Of a stretch of DNA of 64,000 nt, positions 23,006 to 30,579 are shown in pieces. This DNA comes from Verrucomicrobiota bacterium (GTDB lineage: Bacteria > Verrucomicrobiota > Verrucomicrobiia > CAIQCK01): assembly GCA_016222825.1 (NCBI GenBank), contig JACRQF010000006.1:62001-126000 (forward strand), read 5' to 3'. Made by a program: the position numbers and the translations under genes. Each line of letters begins with the position of its first letter. Positions within the stretch are counted from its first letter, which is position 1. The notes under the pieces were generated by a model. The model searched no databases. It saw only the letters and a list, made by a program, of their open reading frames with translations, and was not told where the DNA came from.

Positions 23006-24745
23006 CGTCATGAAAGGGTTTCCTGCATGCCCAGCTTTGAGCAACGGGAAAGCCGGAACGGTTTGTCTAAGAACCTCGTTTGCGAGGATGTCCTTGCGGT
23101 AGCCTATCGTCCGATAGAAGCGGGCGATTCCGCTTTCCACCAGTTCGATGCAGCGTTTGCCCTTGGGCTCGTCATGCCAGAACATGTTGGAAAGCGACGC
23201 GGCCTTTGTCATTGAGCGTATCCCATAAGCAGCCGGTGAGTTGAAAACGTCTGACCCGAACAGGAGTTGGAATCGGTTCAAACTGAAGGTTGTTTTGGGA
23301 ACGCTGCGAATGAGGCCTGCCAGGAAGCTGAGGGTTCGGCGGCATTTTTCATAAGCCTCGCCAGGGAACCCGTAAATCATGCAGTAGTGGTTGTAGATGC
23401 CGTGCGCCGCGGAATCGCGATGAATCTGCTGTGTCACTGAGCGGTAGGCATTCCCGGTCAGCGCGGTCTTATTCATGCGGCGCAGGGTGGCGTCGTTGAT
23501 GGACTCCAATCCGAAGATCAACTCAGCGCAACCCCCGCGAGCCATTGTCGCGATGCGTCTGGCATCCCAGCGGGGGTCTATACGAGTCCGAAGCGACCAC
23601 TTGGCAGTAATGCCGGCGTCACGCGCCGAGACGGCTAACGCCGTCGCCGCTTCTGGGTTGATCCCCTGATCGCAGAAGACGATGGTCGAGGAGATCTTGG
23701 AAAGCTGGCGCAGGCTGGCAGTCCACCTAGTCGGATCATCGGATTCCGTATCCGGATCGCCGGCTCGCCGACGGTGCCGGCTGTTGTGCCGGCAGAAGAC
23801 GCACCGGTTCCAATAACAGCCGCGGGAAGAAAGCCGGTGCAGGATCACCAGCTCTGGAGAGAATATCCTGGAGCACTGCCGGGCCGCTTCCTGGCGCAGA
23901 CGCCCGAAATCCAAATCATCAAGCGCGTTGTGTCCGAGACTCTGCTTGCCGCTGCCGGACATGTGCGCATCGCCAAAGCGATGGAGGTTCTCGATCTGTT
24001 GCGTCTTCTTTGTCTCGGCAAGTTGGTTAAAAGTCTCAACCAACCCTTCCTCTGAGATAACGATTCCATCAGTTTGTTTGAGCAAACCGGCGTATCGGCG
24101 GCTGTGTTCGACCAGGTAATCAGTAGCGTTGTTCTCCCAACTGTGGCCGTGGATGAGCACAGTGTTGCCACGCCGACGGAATCGTTCACACAGAATGCCG
24201 AGATGCAAAATATCGGTGTAGCTGTAGGTCACCGCGCTGACAATATTGGCATCGAAGAGTTCCCGGATCGTCTTCGAGCGCGTCCGGTAGAAATCCATGA
24301 TGGGGTTTCTTTCACTCCGAGCGTAGGCCAGAACCTTCCCGAGAGGTCGCTGGGTATCGTAGGTAAGACCGTAGGCCGAGAGTTCTTGCAGGTTTCCGCC
24401 GCTGAACTGTCGTAAGAGATTTGAGGCCACCGCCAGATAGCTGCCGAGGCAGGAGATAGCGTCCAGATATCGCTCCGGGTTATAAAAGCGTTTCGGGTCC
24501 CGAAGCGTGGCGATGGTGCTGGACTCAATGACAGTGGCCAGGAACTTGATTTGCGGGACCGCCGCCCGACCGAGGTGCTTCCGCAGAAAACCGAGGAAGT
24601 CCGCTGAGAAAAGGTATTCCCAGAAAAGCAGGTTGAGGTTCTCAAACCGGACTTCGTCCTGGATTTTCCGGCTCAGCAGAGTGAACTCCGGATAGGCGTA
24701 GAAAGTCGTCGGAAACCGACCCGGCAATACAATGGATTGGATCAT
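23003..24745 (-). CDS. Radical SAM protein with Cx4CxxC motif and N-terminal Rossmann-like domain (rSAM2)
   Basis: 580 residues. The N-terminal half holds a B12-binding-like segment (SAVTYSYTDILHLGILCERF then RRRGNTVLIHGHSWEN), but the cobalamin motif DxHxxG is absent. The radical SAM core starts near residue 305 with LSSRGCYWNRCVFCRHNS: cysteine spacing is x4 then x2, instead of the common x3, x2. Then IVFCDQGINPEAATALAVSA, LIFGLESINDATLRRMNKT and YNHYCMIYGFPGEAYEKCRR follow as usual. No SPASM cysteines. Related B12-type enzymes methylate unactivated carbons of peptides or cut C-C bonds; here cobalamin use is uncertain. Its TGA stop lies in the end of the precursor duplication. FkbM gene 24 bp upstream, same strand. 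Confidence 0.82.
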   Translation of the reverse strand: MIQSIVLPGRFPTTFYAYPEFTLLSRKIQDEVRFENLNLLFWEYLFSADFLGFLRKHLGRAAVPQIKFLATVIESSTIATLRDPKRFYNPERYLDAISCLGSYLAVASNLLRQFSGGNLQELSAYGLTYDTQRPLGKVLAYARSERNPIMDFYRTRSKTIRELFDANIVSAVTYSYTDILHLGILCERFRRRGNTVLIHGHSWENNATDYLVEHSRRYAGLLKQTDGIVISEEGLVETFNQLAETKKTQQIENLHRFGDAHMSGSGKQSLGHNALDDLDFGRLRQEAARQCSRIFSPELVILHRLSSRGCYWNRCVFCRHNSRHRRRAGDPDTESDDPTRWTASLRQLSKISSTIVFCDQGINPEAATALAVSARDAGITAKWSLRTRIDPRWDARRIATMARGGCAELIFGLESINDATLRRMNKTALTGNAYRSVTQQIHRDSAAHGIYNHYCMIYGFPGEAYEKCRRTLSFLAGLIRSVPKTTFSLNRFQLLFGSDVFNSPAAYGIRSMTKAASLSNMFWHDEPKGKRCIELVESGIARFYRTIGYRKDILANEVLRQTVPAFPLLKAGHAGNPFMT

Positions 24746-24769
24746 GGTTTCCTGACCGGCGCGCGGATA

Positions 24770-25531
24770 TTAGCCAGCAGTCGCAACGAACATTCCCCAA
24801 GGCGCGTCCGGCCCCGCGGCCGTGAACTTGGTTCGGAATCCGTTTGCCGCCAGGAATTCCTTCAGCACACCGCCATGCCTCTTTGCGCTGAGGTCGTGGT
24901 ATTCCCCGACGATCTTTCGAATCCGAGAGATGGTTCTGGCCGGTGCAGAAAGCAGGATGTCGTATTCAGCGCCTTCGCAATCGAGTTTCAGAAGATCCGC
25001 ATGGCTTATCTTGAAGCGGGAGAAAATTTGTTCCAGCGTGATCACGCGAACCCGTTCGGTCCTGCGCGGCCTTCCCGACGATGAGTTCCAGTTCCGGTAT
25101 TCCGGTCGGATGGAATGAATCCCGCCGTGGAATCCGCGGTAGAGGGTCACGTGCTTGTTGCGGCCATCCGCGACGGCGTAGTGGTAGGCGGAGATGTTCG
25201 TGATGTGATTGTTTCGGACGTTGTCGGCCAGTGCCAGGAAGTTGTCGGACGCGGCTTCGAAAGCAAGAATCCGCGCCGACGGGATGTTCCATGCCGCCCA
25301 GATCGAAAACAACCCAACGTTTGCGCCAACGTCGAGCACAGTGTCTCCCGGCTTGATCCGAAACTGAGCCGAAGGCAGGTAGCAACGAGTGCCGATAATT
25401 TCAGAGAACATCTCCCTGAATGGAACTTCTCGCGGAGCAGTCAGCAGGAGTCCATTGGAGAGGCGAAAGAAGTTTCTCGAATCCAACTTCCATTTGGGAG
25501 AACGCTTCATTCCAAGACTCTGTTTAGCCAT
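24770..25531 (-). CDS. FkbM-family methyltransferase
   Basis: 253 residues from ATG 25529-25531. SAM-binding motif KPGDTVLDVGANVGLFSIWA, then AFEAASDNFLALADNVRNNH and DLLKLDCEGAEYDILLSAP, all typical of FkbM O-methyltransferases. Known members methylate polyketide or sugar hydroxyls and, in some peptide clusters, peptide groups. Its promoter ends 7 bases before this ATG, so the longer frame to 25609 is rejected. It leads a two-gene transcript with rSAM2, inserted head-on between two precursor genes. Confidence 0.87.
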   Translation of the reverse strand: MAKQSLGMKRSPKWKLDSRNFFRLSNGLLLTAPREVPFREMFSEIIGTRCYLPSAQFRIKPGDTVLDVGANVGLFSIWAAWNIPSARILAFEAASDNFLALADNVRNNHITNISAYHYAVADGRNKHVTLYRGFHGGIHSIRPEYRNWNSSSGRPRRTERVRVITLEQIFSRFKISHADLLKLDCEGAEYDILLSAPARTISRIRKIVGEYHDLSAKRHGGVLKEFLAANGFRTKFTAAGPDAPWGMFVATAG

Positions 25532-25538
25532 TGCGCTG

Positions 25539-25566
25539 ATGCTAGCTTGGCGATGGGCCGCTTCAA
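25539..25566 (-). promoter_or_regulatory. Promoter of the FkbM-rSAM2 transcript
   Basis: On the minus strand TTGAAG (25561-25566), 16 bp spacer, TAGCAT (25539-25544) and 7 bases to the ATG. Same arrangement as before the antitoxin, lipoprotein and propeller genes. Confidence 0.5.
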
Positions 25567-25750
25567 GTAGAATGTTCCTGCGCCCCTGCGCGCACGAGTT
25601 ACCCGCCACCTCGTTACTTCAAGCTTGACGCACTATCAGCGCCAGCGTAGTGGCTTGCGGTGACGAATAAGAAGGCAAGGACTTGCCCGCTGCGTGTTTT
25701 GTTTTCGGATCGCCGAGTGCAGCGAGGTTGGCCATGAAAGAACGCGAATC

Positions 25751-25987
25751 ATGAGCAAAAAAACCATCAAGAAGACTGCATCAGTCAAGGTCGTCGCGGA
25801 CGGATCAAACTGCGTCACACTGGTGTTCCCCGAGGGAACGGTCCTGAAGGGCAAGAAGAAGCTTTCGATCAAAGACGTGGCCAAAATCTTGAGCGCTGTG
25901 ACAACTGGTGAAGTCGAGGGGCAAGCTTGTTGGGGGCGGATTGTCAATACACCCAATCCGACTTCGATTGGCGGTGTTCGCGGCTAA
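25751..25987 (+). CDS. RiPP precursor peptide C
   Basis: 78 residues. Leader SKKTIKKTASVKVVADG, VTLVFPEGTVLKGKKK and LSIKDVAKILSAV differs from precursor A at very few positions. After TTGEVEG the core QACWGRIVNTPNP is unlike that of A, and the end TSIGGVRG matches again. One Cys and one Trp lie at the place where A has Cys-Tyr. The radical SAM/SPASM gene rSAM3 starts about 120 bp downstream, as rSAM1 stands next to precursor A, so each full precursor has its own neighbouring maturase. Confidence 0.78.
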   Translation: MSKKTIKKTASVKVVADGSNCVTLVFPEGTVLKGKKKLSIKDVAKILSAVTTGEVEGQACWGRIVNTPNPTSIGGVRG

Positions 25988-26110
25988 GCACAGACTTAAC
26001 GGGATCGCATCTGAGACCGGCTTTGCCTAACCCGATGCGGCAAGCTTGGATCCGGCGCGAAAACCACGACTACCATTGCTGAGCGTAGGATAATGGGTTC
26101 CCGACAAGAG

Positions 26111-27517
26111 ATGACGATGAGCAAGGAATTTGAATCTTTCGCGGACGAATGGGTTCCGTCGCGATTCAACATGGCGGTGGACCTCCCGCGCGGTCGCAAG
26201 GCGGTGTTCAACAGCTTCAACGGTTCCTTGGTTGTCATCACCGCCTCGACATGGCGGCGTTATCTCAAGGCCGGTTGCGCGATTCCTGCACGACCTCAAG
26301 CCTCTTCCGATGACGTGGATGTCTTGTGCTCGACTGGCCTGTTGGTGTCCAAGTCGGTCAATGAACTCGACCTGCTCCGGTTGCGCGACCAGACGGCGCG
26401 TTTCAACAACGGGAAACTGGGTGTGACCGTCGCGCCCACGCTGGCCTGCAACCTGAGTTGCCGTTACTGCTTTGAGAGCGGTGTCCAGAAGGCCGGCCAC
26501 GGCAAGACGCTGACGCGCGACCGTGAGGATGAGATTGTCCGTCACATTGCCGTGTCCGCACGGGGGAAACGATCGCTGGATATGAGCTGGTTTGGCGGTG
26601 AGCCGCTGCTGACTGCCGAAGCCATCGCCCGCATCAGTTCGCGATTGATCCCGGCATGCGACCAAGCCGGCGTGAAATACTCGGCCGTCCTCGCCACCAA
26701 CGGCATGCTCTTGAGCCGGGATGTCGTTCGATTGCTTCGCGAGTGCCGCCTGAAGTTTGTGCAGGTGACTGTGGACATCCCCGCGTCGGAAAAACGCGAC
26801 CGTCTCGGCCGGGATACGGCAGGGCAGGTGCTGAACAACCTGGTATTCGCTGCACAACGGCTGCCGGTGCATCTTCGCATCAACATCGTCCGCGACGACA
26901 AGGCGGGGTTCGATGCGCTTTACAGGCAGTTGATCCGGCGCGATTTGCACCGGCATCTTCAGGCTTTATTCTTCGCTTATGTGTTTGACCCGGAGTGTGG
27001 CGGTCGCCATGCGCGTTTTGCGGCGATGACTTATCCGGCTTACGCCCGAATCGCAGCGCGTGAACGGCGGAAGGCGCGAGCTTTGGGTTTGCCGGTGCAT
27101 GCCGATTTCCGGCCCACACAGGTTGGCTGCATCGCCACCGATCGCTTCAACATGGTCATCGGTCCCGACGGCCGGCTTTTCAAGTGCACCGAAGATATTG
27201 GCATGGCGGAGCGGGCCTATGGCTCCATCGAGCCGGGCAGCCCTGTGAAGCTCAACAATCTGGTGCCATGGCTGCTTTATGACGGGTTGCAGGATCCGCG
27301 ATGCGTCCGATGCCCGATTCTGGCGGAATGCAACGGCGGTTGTCCTCACATCCGGCGATTCCAGCCGGGACAGCTTGAAGCGATGCGTTACTGTGAAGGC
27401 CATCTTCAGGAGATCAAAGACCGCATCCGCGAGTGGGCAACAGACCACCTCGGCCGCAGCCCGCGCCGGAGCGCTACGATAGTCGAGCCGGGTAGCAAGG
27501 AGTCCGCCGACAGATGA
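26111..27517 (+). CDS. Radical SAM/SPASM peptide maturase (rSAM3)
   Basis: 468 residues from ATG 26111 (26093 and 26117 are alternatives). The first ~110 residues, NMAVDLPRGRKAVFNSFNGS then LVVITASTWRRYLKAG and DDVDVLCSTGLLV, form the small wHTH-like leader-binding front seen in many peptide maturases. The cluster motif is CNLSCRYCFESG (residues 113-120), then MSWFGGEPLLTAEA and LATNGMLL. SPASM part: VGCIATDRFNMVIGPDGRLF KC and CVRCPILAECNGGCPHIRRF, plus a late Cys (MRYCEGH). It overlaps the exporter start by 4 bp. Likely modifies precursor C. Confidence 0.9.
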   Translation: MTMSKEFESFADEWVPSRFNMAVDLPRGRKAVFNSFNGSLVVITASTWRRYLKAGCAIPARPQASSDDVDVLCSTGLLVSKSVNELDLLRLRDQTARFNNGKLGVTVAPTLACNLSCRYCFESGVQKAGHGKTLTRDREDEIVRHIAVSARGKRSLDMSWFGGEPLLTAEAIARISSRLIPACDQAGVKYSAVLATNGMLLSRDVVRLLRECRLKFVQVTVDIPASEKRDRLGRDTAGQVLNNLVFAAQRLPVHLRINIVRDDKAGFDALYRQLIRRDLHRHLQALFFAYVFDPECGGRHARFAAMTYPAYARIAARERRKARALGLPVHADFRPTQVGCIATDRFNMVIGPDGRLFKCTEDIGMAERAYGSIEPGSPVKLNNLVPWLLYDGLQDPRCVRCPILAECNGGCPHIRRFQPGQLEAMRYCEGHLQEIKDRIREWATDHLGRSPRRSATIVEPGSKESADR

Positions 27518-30069
27518 AGTCGCGCCTCGACACGTGGTTCACGATCTGGCATCCGCGCTACCGCGGCTGCCTCATTGAACTTGCGATGGTCGGGGCGCTC
27601 GCCTCGGCCCTGACGTATGCCCAAAACGACCTGCTGGGTTTGTTGACGCTTTCGCTCGGTGCCGCAGGAGAACCGGATGGCGGTGGTGAAGGTGCCGCCG
27701 CGTTGTTGAAAAGACTTTCGGAACAGTTCCAGCTCGGCTTGCCGTTGGTGGCGCTGGTGTCTTTCATCACGGTTCGACTGGTTTCAGGTGCTGTGGAGTA
27801 TTGGAAGACATACGCGACCGGCCGGCTCGGCATCCGCTCACGGGACGATCTGGAAACGGAGATCCTCCTGAACCTCTTGAACAAGGACGATTCGTTCTTC
27901 AGCCGGCATTCACCCGCTGAGACGGTCAACAGGCTGGCCGTGGACCTCAATCGCGTCAGCGACCGTCGGCCGAACTTGATGAAGGTCTGGTGGAGCGTCT
28001 TGCTGCTCGCCGGCAATTTGGTTTTCTTCTTCCTTCGGGATTGGCGTCTGGCCGTCGTCGGCGCGACGGCTTGTGTCGCTGGCGCGCTCTGGACGATGCG
28101 CGCGACTCGACCGGTGAAGGAGATGGACGAGCATTACCTGGAACAGGATGACCACATCAAATCTCGCTTCGAGGATTTCCTGCGCGCCGCGCCGGAGGTT
28201 CAGGTGGGTCACCTTTACCAGAAGATCCGGCATCATTTCACGAGCCTGCTGGTCGCGCGGAGCGAGACCTTCTTGAAATATGTCCGGCTGAACAGCAGCC
28301 TGCGGTTGGCCAATGTCATCGCTTATGTGCTGGCGTTTGTTGCGATGGTTCTTGTCGTCCTTTACATGCGCAAGACAGCCAACATCAGCGCCGCTGTAGC
28401 TCTGGTTCCCGTGGTGGTTTGGGCTTTGCCGGTGTTGTTCCAGGAAGCATCCGAACTGGTTTTTCTCCGGCTCGATTTCCAGATCGCGAGGGTCAGCATG
28501 GGGCGCCTGCTGGAATACGAAGCGCAGGAAGCCGTGAACAGCTGTTCCGCCACGGCCGCTTCGGCGGAACCAGCGGCCATCAACATCGAGCGCGTGACTT
28601 ATCGTTATGCCACTCCCGATGGAACGCAGCAAGGCGGCGTGGTGGACGTGACTGCCAGTTTCGCTCCCGGCCGGTGGATCGCCATCGTCGGGGGCGCCGG
28701 CTCGGGAAAATCCACGCTGTTGAAACTCCTGCTCGGCCGGCTCAAGCCACAGGAAGGCTCCATCCGCTATGGACGGGCATCGCTTGACACAATGGCAGGC
28801 ACCGACCGCGCTGCGATCTTCTCGCTCATGCCGCAATCCATCGCGCTGCTCGATACGAGCATCCGCCAGAACATCTTCTTCGGCAGGTCTGCCGATAATG
28901 GCGCCGCCGCCGAAGGCGCTCCGCTGGCTGCCGAAGACATGGATATAATCGAACGTGCCGGCTTGGGGCGGATCTGTCGGCTGAAGGCGCTCGACATGTC
29001 GCCGGGGATGTCGTCCGGCCACACGGCTATTGCGCCGAACATCGTGGCCGCGCGCCATCGCCTGCGCGAGCGGTTGCGTGAGGCCTGTGGAGTCGCAGTC
29101 CTGCCCTTCGAGGAAGGTCACGCCGACCGCGGACATTGGGTGCTGGAAAGCCTGCTCGCCGGCAGGTGCGACCGCGAGCTTGCAACGGGGTTGTTGCTCG
29201 GCAAGCCAGGAAGGCGGAAGTTGCAGTCGCTGCCCCAAACACCGTTCGGCAAAGCGCTGGTCGCACTGGCGCGCAAACTCCTCGAAGGGAATCGTCAGCT
29301 TCTTGGCATTGCGAACTACCACGTCTATTCACAGCTCTCCCCCTATCCTCTCGATGAGGGCCTCTGGCGTCTGCGATCTTCGAGTCTGGAATTCATCCAA
29401 CAGACCGCGCCGTCTCCCGACCAGGCATTATCCTTGTGCATCGTGGCGCTGACAGCTTCTTTGGCTGAGATCGCCGATGACGACGGGGCAGGCAGTCTGC
29501 TCAAGCCTGAGAACCGGCAACTGTTTGCGGCGGAGGTGGGCAGTTTGAAGGATATGCTGGGCGACGCGTGCCTGCCGTATGACGCTGACAATGTGCATCC
29601 GCATCTGACGTGGCGCGAGAACCTCCTCTTCGGCGTTGTGGACGTCCGCAACAGCCGCAGTGGCCGGTTGGTGGACCAGACTGTGCTGGACTTTGTCGGA
29701 CAAGAAGGTCTGAAAGACACATTTACGCGGCTGGGCCTTGAATTCAAAATAGGCAGGCTCGGTGGCAACCTCTCCGGCGGCCAAGGCCAGCTTGTAGCCC
29801 TCTGCCGTGCGCTGTTGCGGCGCACGCCCGTGCTGGTCGTGGACGAGCCAACCTCGGCGCTCGATCCTGCCAGCCGCGCGACCGTCGCAGCATTGCTGAG
29901 GGAGCATAAGAAAGACCGGATCATTATCGCCGTCAGCCATGACGTGGAGTTCATCCGGGCCGCCGACGAGGTTAGGTTGATGGATGGGGGCCGGCTGGTA
30001 GCCGCCGGCACATTTGAGGAACTTGAGCAGAGTTCGGAGACTTTCCGGAGGACGATCAAGCACACATGA
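27514..30069 (+). CDS. ABC exporter (membrane plus ATPase) with a large insertion in the ATPase domain
   Basis: 851 residues. Six likely membrane segments lie in residues 1-330 (for example LIELAMVGALASALTYAQND, WWSVLLLAGNLVFFFLRDW, VIAYVLAFVAMVLVVLYM). The ATPase domain has Walker A IVGGAGSGKSTLLKLLLG near residue 393 and the Q-loop in IFSLMPQSIALLD near 440, but the signature GGNLSGGQGQLVALCRA comes only near 753, Walker B PVLVVDEPTSALD near 775 and the H-loop AVSHDVE near 808. Normal Q-loop to signature distance is about 70 residues; here about 310. The extra part contains a second RENLLFG-like segment. No C39 peptidase domain. Coupled by 4 bp overlaps to rSAM3 and to the cNMP-binding gene. 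Confidence 0.87.
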   Translation: MKSRLDTWFTIWHPRYRGCLIELAMVGALASALTYAQNDLLGLLTLSLGAAGEPDGGGEGAAALLKRLSEQFQLGLPLVALVSFITVRLVSGAVEYWKTYATGRLGIRSRDDLETEILLNLLNKDDSFFSRHSPAETVNRLAVDLNRVSDRRPNLMKVWWSVLLLAGNLVFFFLRDWRLAVVGATACVAGALWTMRATRPVKEMDEHYLEQDDHIKSRFEDFLRAAPEVQVGHLYQKIRHHFTSLLVARSETFLKYVRLNSSLRLANVIAYVLAFVAMVLVVLYMRKTANISAAVALVPVVVWALPVLFQEASELVFLRLDFQIARVSMGRLLEYEAQEAVNSCSATAASAEPAAINIERVTYRYATPDGTQQGGVVDVTASFAPGRWIAIVGGAGSGKSTLLKLLLGRLKPQEGSIRYGRASLDTMAGTDRAAIFSLMPQSIALLDTSIRQNIFFGRSADNGAAAEGAPLAAEDMDIIERAGLGRICRLKALDMSPGMSSGHTAIAPNIVAARHRLRERLREACGVAVLPFEEGHADRGHWVLESLLAGRCDRELATGLLLGKPGRRKLQSLPQTPFGKALVALARKLLEGNRQLLGIANYHVYSQLSPYPLDEGLWRLRSSSLEFIQQTAPSPDQALSLCIVALTASLAEIADDDGAGSLLKPENRQLFAAEVGSLKDMLGDACLPYDADNVHPHLTWRENLLFGVVDVRNSRSGRLVDQTVLDFVGQEGLKDTFTRLGLEFKIGRLGGNLSGGQGQLVALCRALLRRTPVLVVDEPTSALDPASRATVAALLREHKKDRIIIAVSHDVEFIRAADEVRLMDGGRLVAAGTFEELEQSSETFRRTIKHT

Positions 30070-30521
30070 ATACCTCCGCTCTTAACGCAGCCGCACGGAC
30101 GCAAATCCTGAACACTTGCCCGTTGTTCGCGAGCATTCCTGTTGCCGAGCGTGCGCTGCTCGCGGAGATGATGGAGACGGAACGCTTGTGCGCGGGTGAA
30201 ACTCTATTCGAGGCCGGCGACCCGTCTGACCGGGTTTACGTCGTGAGCGAAGGCCGAGTGGCCGTGTTCCTGCCAGACCAGTCGCAGGCTGTGCGCAGCC
30301 TGGGCCCCGGCGACATCATCGGCGAATATGGGATGTTCCTGAATCGCGGTCGCAGCGCGACACTCAAAGCCGAAGCCGACACCACGCTGATGTCGCTGGA
30401 CCATATTCGGTTCCGTTCGTTCCTGCTCCGGTTTCCGGATGCCGCGCTGTCGCTGCTCCAAACCACCGTTGAGCGGCTTGTCGCCGCCGAAGACCGCGCG
30501 CGAGGCGGGTCGCACGGTTAG
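30066..30521 (+). CDS. Cyclic-nucleotide-binding domain protein
   Basis: 151 residues, one cNMP-binding jelly roll: CPLFASIPVAERALLAEMME, GETLFEAGDPSDRVYVVSEG, RVAVFLPDQS, LGPGDIIGEYGMFLNRGRSA TL. The phosphate-binding cassette GEYGMFLNRGRSAT keeps the Glu and the Arg needed for cyclic nucleotide phosphate binding. There is no DNA-binding domain, unlike CRP. ATGA overlap with the exporter gene implies a direct partnership; exporters of some bacteriocin-type systems carry such domains fused. Likely the sensor of the product of the cyclase at 18313, by inference. Confidence 0.85.
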   Translation: MNTSALNAAARTQILNTCPLFASIPVAERALLAEMMETERLCAGETLFEAGDPSDRVYVVSEGRVAVFLPDQSQAVRSLGPGDIIGEYGMFLNRGRSATLKAEADTTLMSLDHIRFRSFLLRFPDAALSLLQTTVERLVAAEDRARGGSHG

Positions 30522-30579
30522 CGACATGTGATTCCGTTTGACTTGGTGCGCGACGCCCGCTTTCATCTGCGCCGAGGTC

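Noticed and set aside
27910-29322. 470-codon minus-strand frame inside the ABC exporter gene
   Set aside because: Covers the odd insertion, but is His/Arg/Gln-rich with no domain, while the plus frame keeps exporter motifs before and after.
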